Of a DNA stretch of 64,000 nucleotides, positions 12,828-25,969 are shown one piece after another. The DNA comes from Terebella lapidaria. Lineage: Eukaryota; Annelida; Polychaeta; Terebellida; Terebellidae. A program made the translations under genes and the position numbers. Location of the stretch: contig OX424564.1 of NCBI GenBank assembly GCA_949152475.1, positions 4,216,001-4,280,000 of the forward strand, read 5' to 3'. Under the pieces are notes generated by a model. The model worked only from the letters and a program-made list of their open reading frames with translations. It was not told where the DNA came from and made no database searches. Position 1 is the stretch's first letter. Every line of letters starts with the position of its first letter.

Positions 12828-13847
12828 TTTGTTGTGACTGTCTCTGTGTTGTACTACAAGAAACCTGCTCCTTGGCGTGTATACTTTGATAACATTTTGC
12901 GGTGCTCAGGACAAAGATTAAGGTACATATATCAAAGTTTTCTCTGCTAGATAGAGGACAGCCAATTGGTAATCGCTCAACGGGTATACGTTTGTTGTCA
13001 AGAGTTCTGGGTTGACAACAAACTGTATTATCTTGAAAATGTAAGCCACGTATTGTTAATATCACCATAGGTCTAGTATTTATCCTTCTTACGTAAATTC
13101 CTGGTGCATACTGACGTGAGAATCATTAGATATTAGATCAGCATTTTTGGCGGGATGTTGTATACAAGAGATACTTCACAGCACAGGCATAAGCATACAC
13201 CTGGTAACAGGTCAAACTTTTAATAAACATTGGTTGGAGTTTTCTCGACACTCTTTTCATGTGTACGTCACGTACCCCGAAGCCGGTTCAAAAACAATAT
13301 AAACAGGTTTCTTTCACATCATATATCAAGGCAAACTAAAACTGTGGCTCAGAAAATCGACAAAATGGAGGAAAAGAGACATTTCGTACCGAAACGTCAA
13401 TAAAGAACTTTTGGCCACCAGGATCGCTATGAACAGGTCAGATATAATCATACCACTGTAAGTAAGAGTCAACTGTGTCAAATACTTCTGTGACGTAATT
13501 TTGATGAAACATAATTGAATCTCTTTGGTGGTATTTTTTTTCAATGTTTGACGAACATACTAGTATCACCAATACAATCAGCTTTTGATGATGCCAAGGG
13601 ACGATATAAAATACAACTTTTTGGGAATAAAAATAATCCCGATTTCAATATCACTCTTTCGATGACAAAATTTTCTCTCATCATGGACACCGGTGTTGTC
13701 CAGGCTCTTTGATGGAACTATACTCCTTTAATAGAAGGACGTTACTGAACATATCCCGAATAGCTACATGTGGGGTGTTGTTCCGACATATTGTTCCACG
13801 CGAATTTACCTACCAGATCTATAGATTTATATTCATACAAACACAGG
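12828..13847. other. Upstream spacer of FAXDC2-like copy 3
   Basis: No gene is visible. At about 13553-13640 a decayed copy of the FDDANKK-type repeat occurs (CAATACAATCAGCTTTTGATG and following), related to 39355-39490, 39720-39850 and 785-905. Confidence 0.45.
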
Positions 13848-14523
13848 CCCAGTCAACAATTTGACCTCCCATTTACCTCACAGTTACCTCAAATTCAGAG
13901 AACAGCAAAGTCACAGTGTGACATCGTGGTGACCTCAAACTGTCACCCCTCATCAAACTCACACTGACCTCACAGGTGTGACGTCTCTAGCGGCGCAAAA
14001 TAGAGAAACGTCATTTCATGTGATATGGATGCAGATTCGGAAAAAATAATAACAAATATAATATTATGTGCCACACATTACGCATATAGCGTCAAAAAGT
14101 CTGCACAAATGGTATTTCATGGCTGATTTAATGTAAAACTAACCCATAATGCACGCCCATCTCAAAGTCCGAGTTTTCCTATTAATTATTATATTAATTA
14201 AATATCGGCCATTTTTATTATATCATAGTGACATCATATTGACAATATCACATTTGTAATGACATATCTGAGATGTCATCGTGTTATCATATCGACCTCA
14301 CACATTTGAGGTCACAGTTGTGAGGTCCCTGTGATGTCACAACTATATCACCTTTGTCATGTCATTATGTCTGAGGTCATAGTGACATCACATCGATCTC
14401 ACACGATAGAGGTCACAGTTGTGAGGTCATTGTATATCCCTGTGGTATCACAAATGTGACATCAAAGGTGTGAGGCGTACGTGATATCACTGTGAGGTTG
14501 CGTGACGTCATGTGTTGACTGGG
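13848..14523. mobile_element. MITE with CCCAGTCAACA inverted ends
   Basis: The perfect 11-bp inverted ends CCCAGTCAACA (13848-13858) and TGTTGACTGGG (14513-14523) enclose about 676 bp. Inside, GTGAGGTCA/TGACCTCAC-type motifs alternate in both orientations, giving a potential for extended secondary structure. No coding capacity. A target-site duplication is not clear, so the superfamily is undetermined. Confidence 0.6.
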
Positions 14524-15002
14524 GGAACACGTAGCTTCTGTTATATTATTTATTTTTGACGTCGTTGTGTTCTGTAAAGCAGTAGTTGCAACAATTTGTA
14601 TTCTGTACTAGGACTATTATTGAGTACAAATCCGATATCTATCTTGGAAGTTTCAACAGTAGCGAGTTAACCCATATAAAACTATGGATTCATATTTGTG
14701 CGTATCACAGTCTAACTGCCATCATCCAAGAAATAAGTCTGGTTACTTCAACACAACGTTCACCATGTTGTATCGTGAGTACGGTTATAACGTGATAAAG
14801 ACGTCACTTCCGAAAGTTGATTGCCCGCGAATTTCGATCATGCTACAGTTGTCATACAGATCCATCAGAGCTCGGTCAGGAATGAGGGGAGTATATTTCC
14901 CTTTATCCATAGTGTTCAACCTGAATGCCGACCTGAATGCAATACACACAAATGGAGCTCTGAATTTCGACGAAGAAAAAAAACCCCTAAAATCGGCGGT
15001 CA

Positions 15003-16911
15003 TCATACGGCGTCTAGATCCTGATCAGTAAGTCCATTCCACGTCATGACGTAGTCTAGTCTGGCCTTGTACTCCTCGAGATCGGCCATGAATCCGGGAA
15101 TCCGGGTGTTCTGGAAGTCGGCGATCTCTCGAAGCCGGTCCACGTCCCGGTAGTCCACCTTGCCACACTGAACGAGCGAGTGAAAATCGATGACGTGACG
15201 ATGTTTGAGGATCTCCATAGCACCTCGGAGGTAGACCTGGTCCTTGCAGAACGAACCTGGAGAGGGAAGTTCGAACCACATGTACTTGGATTCCATACAA
15301 CTGGATATATTGGCTCGCGACTTCGTAATAAACTGCAGTAGTGGGCCTCTCAATTAATGACATATTGTCCCAAGTGGGGATTTCAAATCATTGTGGGCAT
15401 CGCTTCCAAGTTAATCAGTATAGGGCGTGGTGTGAATATACAGGAAAAGTACATGTACCCAGTTTGTAGTTGGCCAGTGTATCATGTGCTACCTGGTTGT
15501 TCCGTATCCAGCTGACCACGCTTGGCTCTCATACAGTAGTCCCACCGTACGTCAGGATCCTTGACGAACCGTCCCAGGTCGCGAAACAGGTCCACGAACG
15601 ACATCCTCGAGGCCTGGTACACGGTGTAGTAGAGGAGAGCGCTGCGGAAGAGAGCCGGCTCGCGGTAGTACAGGATACTGTGCAGCGAGGCCAGGCCCTC
15701 CTCGGTGGGGTTCACCGGACCCAGACCCATCGCCCGCCTTCTCTTCCCTCGACACCAAATCTGCTGTCTGTTGTTACAGCTCCGCGTATAGTGTGTGCCT
15801 TGTGTTTTACAATTTTCAATACAGTTATAGGAATCATTTTGTTGTGTGTTCAACATTGAATGTCATAAACACTTTGTGTATATTTATTGTTCAGAATTGT
15901 TACCTATCTCGTGTCGGAGGATGCCACCCATCCATAGCTCCCTGATGTCGGAGGTACGGACTTGTATCGTGGGCTGTCCTCGCACGCGCGTCATGCAGGC
16001 ACGTGCCAGGATATTGTCCGTCAGGCAGATGGCCACCTCCTTCAAGAGACCCTCCTGCCGGAGGTATTGCTTGGCGGAGTCCAGGATCTCACAGCGAGTC
16101 AGCTTCTTTCCGGCAGTGCGCTCTACAAACTTCTCAAACGTTCCGTACCGAGTGATCACATTACCGATAATCTTCTCTGCCTGGAGAACAAGAATTATTA
16201 CGGGCTTAGTGTTTTATATGGAACGAGGCTCCACAACTTACGAAAATACACATGCTGACAAAGTACAAACGTCAGATTAGGCTTGCAAAACTGGGAAAAC
16301 AATGGGACACTCACCACGTGTATCAATGAGGAAGACGGTTTTGAAAACTTTGCTAACGATGATTCACTGGGCGGGCACTTGTAGGTGAGTTGTGGGTTGT
16401 AGAGAAAAGAAGACTTGATGAACTTGTCCTTCTCTGATTCTGCATTGTCTGGTCTGATGGCCACCAACAGTGCGGGCCTCCTGACTTTCTTCCCTTCCGA
16501 CTGTTTGGCTGCGGGCTTCTGGGGCAAGTTTGGCAGTTTGAGGCTTTCCTCCTTGCCGGCGGGAGCCTTGGAAGACAATTTGTTGTCTCTTTCCATTGTC
16601 GAGGCTAGACTGGACTTTTTACTGCCTTCGACAACAACATTGGAATTGCTTGGCAGTGAGCTGGACCTGAAATTTCTCCGGCCAACATTGGTTCTCTCAG
16701 TAACTACCATCACGTCCACTTTCTTGTCGATGGTTTTGGGTTTTGCTGGAGGATTGGGCACTGAGTGAAGCGGTGTAACTGGGGCCGAACTCGTCTGGAT
16801 TTGAGGGAGAGGCGATTGCGCAATGCGTATATCACGTGATCTGGGGTAGGTCTCGCTTAGACTCACGAGAGTTGCATTCAGCGATAACTCTGGGTCAATC
16901 TCACAAGGCAT
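15003..16911 (-). CDS. MATCAP: Microtubule-associated tyrosine carboxypeptidase (MATCAP/KIAA0895L family, DUF1704)
   Basis: Predicted metallopeptidase that removes the C-terminal tyrosine of alpha-tubulin; known for vertebrate MATCAP (KIAA0895L), inferred here. Four minus-strand exons give 477 residues: 16911-16315, 16180-15904, 15798-15493 and 15256-15003 (TGA). All phases agree, and the length fits the roughly 470-residue human protein. Residues 1 to about 135 are low-complexity, basic and Ser/Pro-rich, as expected of a disordered microtubule-binding tail. Similarity starts at PALLVAIRPDN, followed by FLYNPQLTYKCP. The catalytic HEIGTH motif (289-294, HExxxH type) is split by intron 2 after its Gly. 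NPTEEG (321-326) follows with a likely further metal ligand. The block LLYYTVYQASRMSF and the DLGRFVKDP...RWDYC block are near-identical to vertebrate sequences. No defect is visible; KIAA0895 itself is the other possible family assignment. Confidence 0.95.
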
Positions 16912-19900
16912 TTTAGTCCTTTCCCAGTATGGTTTGCTTCGCGAAATGGGAATTGTAGTACTATAAATCCGAAAAAAACGGATCTTGTGTCAGTTGGTCA
17001 GCTCCAATAGTTCCTATATATCCAGACTCGTGACAGAAAACGTCACTGGTAGTTTTTATGCCCATGCGTCACGGTGGGGTGCAATGCCATTTTAATCTTC
17101 GATAGAGACCACAACACTGTCAGTTCATAGAATAATGAGAGCTATTTATCCTTCAAAACCTACTATCGCTATTGACTCGCGGGGTCACTGATCGCTGGTG
17201 GTTAAGTTTTTGTCAGTGTAAATCCGACCGTGTGTCAAACATGAATTCTGACCTCAATATCAATGACCATATAATCCGCTCCAAGTCACTGCAAGGGTCC
17301 ATTCTCTTTAGGCGCTTAGGGGCCTAATATAGCTATGTTACTGCTAATCTCACGAACGTCATATGTAAATCGATTTATATTTACATCTGTGTACCTATCA
17401 TACAGGCAGGCTTTTGAAGCATGAAAACTATAAAATCCGTCAGTAATCATGTGGTAGCAATTGTAGATAGATGATTGTCATTTCCAGCTATTCATAGGTT
17501 GCAGCCAACACTCTCTGAATAAATTTATTGACTTCAAGGTAAATCTCGTGTCCTTCTGCAGTGTTTCCAAGGGCTCTATATGGCTTTTGCTATGATAAAT
17601 TTTGTTGATACCATCATTCCTATGGTGGGCTCGTTTGATGTCCTATATATTTATTTGTTAAGTACGGTACCCATGGCAACAACAATATAAGACTCACACC
17701 TGCAGAATTCCTGTCCATCTTGAGTGTCGGATTAAAATGTGTCCACACGAATCTTTGCTTGAATAAACAACGACATCATCCAATGATCCATGACAGTTCT
17801 CCATGATATAGTGCTTACTTGCTGTCTCACACGATGTATAAATAACTCACATCGTGGACATAGGTGAGAGATCTATGTCTATGGTTCGCATGTATGTCTC
17901 CAGGAAGATACAGCACAACAAATCATTTCACGTATAATTATCAGCTAAATATATGTGCTCCAGACAACCTTACACAATACATCATTGCTCATGTGTACAT
18001 ACAGTATCCACCACAGATCGAATATTGAATGTGTGCACCAGCTATACACATACATACACGGTGCACAAACAGTACACAAGGTGTTGAAAATGACACCCAA
18101 GCCGTAACGAAGGAGGCACGAGATTTATCGATCGATCACAGCAGGCCTGTGATCAAACAGATCGATAAAGTGTCCTCAGTCACATTAATATTGCGTGTAT
18201 CACAACCCTTCATCTACCAGTGCCCCGTGAACGGTGTGGTAGCAGAGAGTATACTCTCTGGTGGTAGTCTTCATCATGCAGTTCGCGATCTTCGGTTGGG
18301 CGAGGGGGGGGGGGGGGGGGGGGGTGGTCCCGGGAACTGGGAAGGATTGCGTAACAACTATTCTATTCTGGATCCGCGAGAAGTAACTTTGTAATGTATA
18401 GCATAGAGACATAGGCCGTACGAGTTGCAGAACATGTAATCTTGCTACTACATGAGTAGACCTAGGCCTGTTAGTGCGTTTATTTACTGTTACTTTCGCT
18501 GATAAGTCTAAATAGGGTTCCACTCTGATCATGGTTTCCGGCCAAGTGATTGGTCTGTGTTGGCTTACCTTTTAGGAAATATTATTAACGGTGAGGTGAA
18601 CCGTGAAACCACGAATAGAAGTTGCATGCACGACCATTGTGATAACGTACTCACTTGCAATAAAAACGGGACATAAGGGGGTTCTCCAGCATTTACTTAT
18701 AGCATCTATGGGACCTATATACTATCGGACCTGCATGACCAATCGCCATATCAGAAATAGCAATGAGTTTCGATTGCGTTCCATTATGATGCATATCGTT
18801 CATCATCGACTTTACAAGCCAACACAAATTACTGAATATGTAACACCCAAACGGTCCTTTCTTAAAATAAAAATCGCGTATAAATGCATTGATGCTATCA
18901 ACATCAGCAGTATCTCATAATAAATCTGTTCCTTCAAAGGAACCATGGATTTACTGATACGGGTGTGGTTACTCCGTCGGTTTCCTACTAATATTTTTTA
19001 CTAAGCTTATTGCATCCAATATATTCAATCACAAACAAACATTGAATTATTTATATAATGATGACCTCTTACAATCCCCACAGAATGGGTAAAACAAGTT
19101 AGGTTATTGGTAGGTAGGTCAACGCATTCGTCGTCGGTTTTGTAGAAATCAGTCAGTACTGATAACAACCCTGTTTTTGAGGATCCGGTGGTTGCTCATA
19201 GTTCAGTGTTGACACTCCGAGAGAAATTGTGTAATATATTTGTTGAGTATCTGTTCGAGTGATCGACACAGTGTCAGTGATAGTGTCGTTTTGCTCGGAA
19301 ATGACTAATATTTCTTACAAAAGAAATGAGCTATGTGTCAAGTGTTTTATAGATGCCAGAGCCGCCGCAATTTTTGGCATTAGAGCAACCCTCTACATGT
19401 CTATGTGCTGACTTTTTCATGGAAGTTTCATGCCAAACTATCGACGCCGGTTTTGGCAGGTAAACGTTTAGACACCTATTCCAAATGAGGATTTTCTTCG
19501 TCTTTGACATAAAATCTGTCGAACTGATGGCAAACTTTGAATATTCCACAGATGTATAATGCATAAATCGATGTGTTCGGATTGAGAAAATAACGTAAAA
19601 TCCTCAAATTATCCAAAAACGTCCAAAATGGCGGAGCCCATGGAAATTGACGTTCCCAGAATGCAAAGCAAATTTTACCGCTATGACGCGTACTTTGGAA
19701 CACACAATTTTCTGTGCAGCAATACGTGCATGCATACATCATCTTGCGTGTAACATTCTCTGGCGTTATGATGAAGTAAACACGATGATTCGTCTGCGAC
19801 GCCACGGCTAAATTTACCGTAATTTGACGTATTGTATCACATGACAATTAAGGTGTTCCGTGCGGGGTTGCGAATTTTTATTCTAAACTGGCCTTTCAAT

Positions 19901-21444
19901 TCGCCCAGTAGGCATATGTATCATGATATCATATGCAGATATTTCTCATGGTTTCCAATATTTTCTTTTATTTTTTTTCTTTCAAAATGAAATAGGCCTA
20001 CCATTTTAGTAGGCGTATCTGTTACATTGAGTTCAAAATAAATGTTTACTTATTAGGAATATGAATGAAGTAGGCCTATGTTTTTCATCATCATATACTG
20101 TCGTGGTGATGTGCTCGAGCTCTAATGTCGTCCCCCGCAGTTAGCTGCATTTTCTTGTTGTCAAAACGCTCAGGGTCTAATGCCTTTAAATGGCTATATT
20201 TGGTGCCCCCAGGGTATGTACCAAACGAATAGTCGTATCTAGGGCTAGATTCATCTAGATTCCACCTATTACCGATCTCGCTTCAGATGGGGTCGGTACA
20301 CAATTGATTTTCCCATAAGCGACTATTATGACATATATCCATGTTGCACAAAAATGTGACGGTAGATGTTGTTCGTTTTCGACACAGTGAATGAACACTA
20401 TAAGAAACATAACATAATCAACATTCGTGCAAATTCGCCTTTGCGAAAAATTTTTATCACTCCATATACAGAGGCACCCTCAAAATCTGACTGAGTTTGC
20501 CACATTATGACATCACGCATGCTGCCATACAAAAAAAGTCCCCATAAGGTGAACAAACATATATGAAAATTGTTCAATTCACCTATATCAATCAGAATAT
20601 ATTGTATTTTAAGCATAATATTCTTTTGGACACTTAGCAGCATCCTTTCGCAAGGAATTACATCATTTCGATACTCAAACTTACACATTTACACATGAAC
20701 TTTTGTTCAACGGCGGATGGATACATCAATAGTGGTCCGACTCCAGGTTATGGACCTGTATTGATTTCCTTATATGGTCAAAATGAGGCATCAAAGTACT
20801 ATATTATTTAAAAACTCCCAGTTTCTCCTCCAAATGCACATGTATCACTTTAAAATGTCTCTGTTTTGGTTTGTATAGTGGTATTATGGGTATTCCTCTA
20901 TGTACATGTGAATTTTCATGTTGATTGGAGCTGTTACTGTGCGCATGAATACATATAAACAAACCGGCCCTTTCTGGGAGTTTGCTTTCTGAGGAATTCG
21001 CCAGGTGTCAGCAGCTAACAGTCAAATGCTTGTAGCGTTTGATCTATTCCAACAACATGTGCTGATTTTTTAATATTTTGTAAGTTATATATATTGCTTC
21101 AACATACTGAAATTTTATGAAAATTGAAACATTTTGAAAGTGATTTCTCTCATAAAACGTTATAATGGAGTTAAATGGCAATCCTATATGTGTTTGTATA
21201 CCTCCAGATGGCGGTCAAGAAAACCCATTTGAGTTTTGACTAAACTCGTGCCTCATACTGATAATAAACAACGGTCAACGACCGGGGGGTGAAAAACTAG
21301 ACCGCTACGATCCTGTGACTTGATATTTCACATGATCATCATGATGACGGCTAACGAAATTTTGCCTGCATAGCATCGTGTGGATAATCGAGACAGTGTC
21401 ATAGATTCCTGCGAGGAGATCATCAAATTTGAATTGATTTCAAC
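16912..21444. other. 4.5-kb intergenic region
   Basis: This separates the divergent MATCAP and thioesterase-like starts and probably holds both promoters. A run of about 22 G lies at 18305-18325. No ORF here shows family similarity or splice structure; the 96- to 123-codon frames are unsupported. No repeat family recurring elsewhere in the window is obvious. Confidence 0.5.
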
Positions 21445-24287
21445 ATGTCCAACAAAGCAGCGACCGCGGGCGTTGTGACTGGAAGACTGGCCAGGTCAGT
21501 TTTATATCTCATCATTTATCGAATGTTCGTATTCAGTATTCCTTTCAAGTTATATACAAACGGGGCATGATGACCGGTTATAAAATTGAAGCGGTCCGCA
21601 TCCCACAAAATTATGTTCCGTAAATTAGTCAACACCAGTAATATGGCTGGCTATGTTTATCAATATTACTTCATTGACGGTCTCGGTTTGTTAGTGAAAT
21701 CAGTAAGTAAGATCGTGAATACTTTCTATTTCATACAAGTACATGTAAAGGCACTGGGACCTTATCATCTATATAGGCAACCATTCGTGTAAACAATGGG
21801 CAGTTGTCTTTAATTCTACTTTCTCTGACCAGTTAGGTCCAATTAAGTGTCAATTGGTCTTATTGTTTTGTGACTTTTACTTGAACCAGTTCATCTGTTC
21901 ATATGAACATTTTCTATGAAACGCACAGGTTTATATGAGTCATTTCATATTCCACTGTACATATTCCACTGTTGGAGCGAGAAAACACTTATCATGCTTA
22001 TCCTGCTTCTGCGGCTCCACCAATCAAAGGAGTTACACAGAACCAGTCGGATGCGAGGCTTTCTCAGCCCTATTCAACTTAGTAACCGCCTATTCATGGC
22101 GCGGCTACGATCTGGTAGGCATGGAAGGATCCGAGAAGGGAATCAAGAAGCCTGTTGGGACAACAACCGCCAGAGAAGGTAATCGAAAAGCCTGTTGGGA
22201 CAACCGCCAGAGCAGGGAATCAAGAAGCCTGTTGGGGCAACAACCGCCAGAGGAGGGATTCGAGAAGCCTGTTGGGACAACAACCGCCAGAGAAGGGATT
22301 CGAGAAGCCTGTTGGGACAGCAACCGCCAGAGACGGGAATCGAAAAGCCGGTTGGGACAACAACCACCAGAGAAGATGATCGAAAAGCATGTTGGGATAA
22401 CAACCGCCAGAGAAGGGAATCGAGAAGCCGGTTGGACAACAACCACCAGAGGAGATAATCGAAAAGCATGTTGGGATAACAAGCGCCAGGGGCAATTGAG
22501 AAGCCTGTTGGGACATAAACCACCAGATAAAGCAATTGAGATGCCGATTGGGACAACAACCACAAGAGAAGGTAATCGAAATGCATTTTCGGACAACAAC
22601 TGCCAAAGAAGGCAATCGAGAAGCCTGTTGGGACAACAACCACCAGAAGGTTAGAAGTCTAAGTACCCGAGGACCCTGTAGTGGGGAGGAGGGACCAAAC
22701 CTAGACCATTAAGCACTGACAAGACAAAGGAGGTGAGTACCTCCTGGGACAACCCTGGTGCAGGTTTGAAAAACAGTTCCCAAATTGTTCAGGTCTACAA
22801 CATGCGAGAAACCCAGGGCAAGAAAAAGTGTAACAGTGAGCAGACAGCGCATAGGCTACTCAAAACGGTTTCGGGCCGCGGGAAATCAAGAATGACACTC
22901 ATATCAGGCACCTATTCTCGTGTTTATCGTCGGTCTAGCTCGGTTCAGGAAATGAGCATGTACTATTTCAGATCTATGGAGTGAGCCAATATGCAATTGT
23001 ACTACAGACAGGTGGGAATTTTGATATGTTTATTGTGTGGATAGGCTATATGGAGGCAATAAACACTCGGGTTTCATGAGATGTTAGGCTCATCCTATCA
23101 CGTATTGCCCATGTCACACCAGTCCAGAAAATATAAAACACATCGGTATTTACGAAATAATATCAATATGACATAGATATGCAGCTCAAGTATCAGAGTG
23201 CAGCTTCCTCGTTCATGTTTTCTTTGCCAGACTGGCGAAGCTGGCAGATCTCAAGGTGACCGTGGAAGCAAAAGGAAATAGCGCCTACGTCTTTCTGCCC
23301 CACCTCAGCTTCGATGACGTCGATAGGACAGGTAAAGTCATTTTAGCCATACTGACGTGACTGTTGAAAAGCCCAATTAGTTACAAAGTTCATTCCGATT
23401 AAAATTTTCTCATCCAATTCATCGTGAAAGTCCTCGTTAAATATATGTCCATAAAAATATGAAACTTCTTATAAACGTTCACTCATGGATGTTAACTCAC
23501 TTAGGCCTCTTTCTTGGTAATACTATGGTTTGCAGGGAACATTAACGCATGGCGTCTACAGAAGATGATGACGACAGCGAGGCTGGCTGCCTACCACGTC
23601 CCGAACATGGAAACCGGTGAAACCTTCCTGGAGTATAACAAGTTCACATCCTCCTTTTACACATACATGGCCTCGGTGGAGACAGAGGTGGCACGGGAGT
23701 TCTATGACCTAATCCAACAGGACACGTGGCCGGGGGTCGGGATCTCTTTCCATCTGGGCTACATGGGCTCTGCATCCCTCAACACGGTGGCCACGCTCAA
23801 GGATCCGACCACGGACCATCCGCTGGCGTGGAACACCAACACGGTGGTCTGCGTGGACAAGACAACGCGGCGACCGGCCACGATCCCAGACTGGTGGCGG
23901 AAGAAGTACGCTGGTGCGGTCGTTGGAGGCAAGAAGCTGATGATCTCGCCAATGGAAGTCCCAGAGTACACCTGTAACTATCAGCTGAAGGTCCCCTGGT
24001 GTGATGTGGATGGGTACAAGCACACAAACTACCTCGCCTACGTTCGCTACTGTCTAGACGCCGCCATGGACGCCATCACCAAGAGCGAATACACCAAGTT
24101 TAAGGATGATATCTTCAATTATCACGTCAAGAAACTGCGGATTTTGTACATCGGGGAAACTCTCGGTGGCGATATTATTGATGTGAAGTCATGGCAACAG
24201 ACGAATGACCCTTACACCCTGCACTTCACAATGAAACGAGGGGACAAGGATGTATTCCAGAGTTCCATGCAATTCTACGACTCTTAG
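21445..24287 (+). CDS. Hotdog-fold thioesterase-like protein (4HBT superfamily)
   Basis: Three plus-strand exons, 21445-21494, 23231-23331 and 23536-24287 (TAG), encode 300 residues with matching phases (R17 and G51 are split codons). The second half contains DVDGYKHTNYLAYVRY (about 207-222), which fits the D-x-G-x-x-H-x-N-x-x-Y active-site region of 4-hydroxybenzoyl-CoA/acyl-ACP thioesterases. A weaker echo, DVDRTGNINAWR, spans the exon 2/3 junction (about residues 45-57), so a double-hotdog fold is likely. Predicted role: hydrolysis of an acyl thioester; the substrate is unknown. There is no obvious signal peptide, although the Ala/Arg-rich start could be a weak mitochondrial presequence. 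The 1.7-kb intron 1 holds a 39-bp minisatellite. A polyadenylation signal lies 33 bases after the stop. I do not recognise a vertebrate orthologue. Confidence 0.87.
22115..22655. repeat. 39-bp minisatellite in intron 1 of the thioesterase-like gene
   Basis: About 13 diverged units of 36-41 bp with core AAGCCTGTTGGGACAACAAC and CGCCAGAGAAGG start near 22150, 22190, 22226, 22268, 22307, 22347, 22387, 22428, 22467, 22504, 22543, 22582 and 22623. Because 39 is 13 codons, several frames on both strands stay open for up to 239 codons. These are not genes. Confidence 0.9.
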
Positions 24288-24319
24288 TTTGTTACTGTTC
24301 TGTCTGTTTCCATTAAATG

Positions 24320-24325
24320 AATAAA
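24320..24325 (+). promoter_or_regulatory. Polyadenylation signal of the thioesterase-like gene
   Basis: AATAAA hexamer 33 bases after the stop codon at 24287, implying a very short 3' UTR. Confidence 0.6.
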
Positions 24326-24576
24326 TTATTGTGCAATTTGGTAGGTCGTACACTGGAGTTTTCTATTTTTGCCAACAAACTCATCTCTATCCGCTATAAA
24401 AGCTATGTTATATAGGTCAAAACGAGATTTCATGAATCGGTGATAAAACAGGTTACAGGTCCCATACTGTCTAGAGGGGGTGCACGGTGGGTCTACCTAG
24501 CATATGGGCTGATATGGTTCTTCATCTCTTGAACAATTTAGCTGAGCAGACTTGTAATAACATAAGATATAATATC

Positions 24577-24835
24577 TTAGAATCGGCTTGTCATAGAGGA
24601 TGACGTTTGAACTCGACCTAAAAATTTTTGCTGAATCTGCATTGTTTCATTTTTTATCAATATCTCAGGAATGATGTTTTTTTCGGACTTATTTAGGTGG
24701 GCAGATGTGTAAACATGTGTCACAGAGGATGACATTTGACCTCGGCCTAAATTTAATGGCTGAATCTGCATTTTTCATTTTTTTATCAATATCTCAGAAA
24801 TGATGTTATTTTCGGACTTATTTATGGGGGCAGAT
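24577..24835. repeat. Tandem units with TATCAATATCTCAG core
   Basis: Two units of about 130-140 bp, each with GAGGATGAC.TTTGA, GCTGAATCTGCAT, TTATCAATATCTCAG and TTTTCGGACTTATTTA. Related units recur at 25970-26530. Confidence 0.6.
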
Positions 24836-24889
24836 CAGTTTTGATATTTTAGTTTCAAAATGTTCCCCTCATGTATCTTTATAATGTGA

Positions 24890-25967
24890 AAAAGTTTCGA
24901 TGCTTTTGAATCGCCGGTCTGCGTGTGGCGGCCATTTTGATGTTTTTTACGGGGCCCAAATAGTTCTTTCCCATGTTAAATTGTCCTATGCTTTATAATG
25001 GTCCACGATGTTCTTGATATCTCACTAGAGATTAGAGACTAGGAATCAATTGTGGACATATAGGAAATGATATATGCTAAATATTCTCGTAACCTTGAAT
25101 TTGACATTTAACCTCATTTTCAAAGTCAGAGCACAAAATGGCCAATATCTCGCTTATTATTGACTTCACAGCTTAGGAATCAATTGTGGACATATAGGAA
25201 GTGATATATGCTGAATATTCTCGTGACCTTGAATTTGACCTTTGACCTCATTTTCAAGGTCAGAGCACAAAATGGCTAATATCTAGCTTATTATCGACTT
25301 TACAGCTTAGAAATCTATTGTGACCATATAGGAAATGATATATGCCGAATCTTCTGATGACCTTGAATTTGACCTTTGACCCCATTTCCAAGGTCAGAGC
25401 ACAAATTGCTAATATCTCGCTTATTATTCACTTTACAGCTTGGGAATCAATTGTGGACATATAGAAAATGATATATGCTTAATATCCTCGTGACATTGAG
25501 TTTGACCTTTAACCTCATTTTCAAGGTCAGAGCACAAAATGGCCAATATCTCGCTTATTATTGACTTTACAGCTTAGGAATCAATTGTGAACATATAGGA
25601 AGTGATATATGCTGAATATTCTCGTGACCTTGAATTTGACCTTTGACCTCATTTTCAAGGTCACAGCACAAAATCGCTAATATCTCGCTTATTATTCACT
25701 TTACAGCTTGGGAATGAATTGTGGACATATAAGAAATGATATAAGCTTAATATTCTAATGACCTTGAATTTGACCTTATTTTCAAAGTCAAAGCACAAAA
25801 TTGCTATTATCTCGCTTATTATCGATTTTACAGCTTAGATATCAAATGTGGACATATAGGAAATGATATACTAGTATGCTGAATATACTTGTAACCTTGG
25901 AAGTTACCTATTTGCTAGCCGGTAATCACCTATTTGCTAGCCGGTGAGCTACAGGTCCCTTGGACCT
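24890..25967 (-). mobile_element. Helentron/HINE-like element, reverse orientation, copy B
   Basis: About eight reverse-oriented ~130-bp units with TTGAATTTGACCTTTGACCTC and GCTTATTATCGACTTTACAG. The left terminus, at the high-coordinate end, is CTAGCCGGTGAGCTAC followed by an AGGTCC-AAG-GGACCT hairpin (25953-25967, read on the minus strand). The low-coordinate end contains the GGCGGCCATTTTGA segment seen before the right end of other copies; the terminal hairpin itself is not preserved. Confidence 0.55.
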
Positions 25968-25969
25968 AT

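Noticed and set aside
16415-16768. 117-codon plus-strand ORF
   Set aside because: It is antisense to MATCAP exon 1, whose frame has splice and family support.
18200-18532. 110-codon minus-strand ORF with a Pro run
   Set aside because: The Pro run is the translated poly-G tract; there is no splice context or similarity.
20398-20688. 96-codon minus-strand ORF
   Set aside because: AT-rich chance frame with no similarity, initiator context or splice sites.
21935-22654. 239-codon plus-strand ORF and opposing 166-codon ORFs
   Set aside because: They are the open frames of a 39-bp minisatellite inside an intron, with a 13-residue period and no domain.
23709-24027. Minus-strand ORFs of 70-104 codons
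   Set aside because: They are shadows of the high-GC third exon of the thioesterase-like gene.
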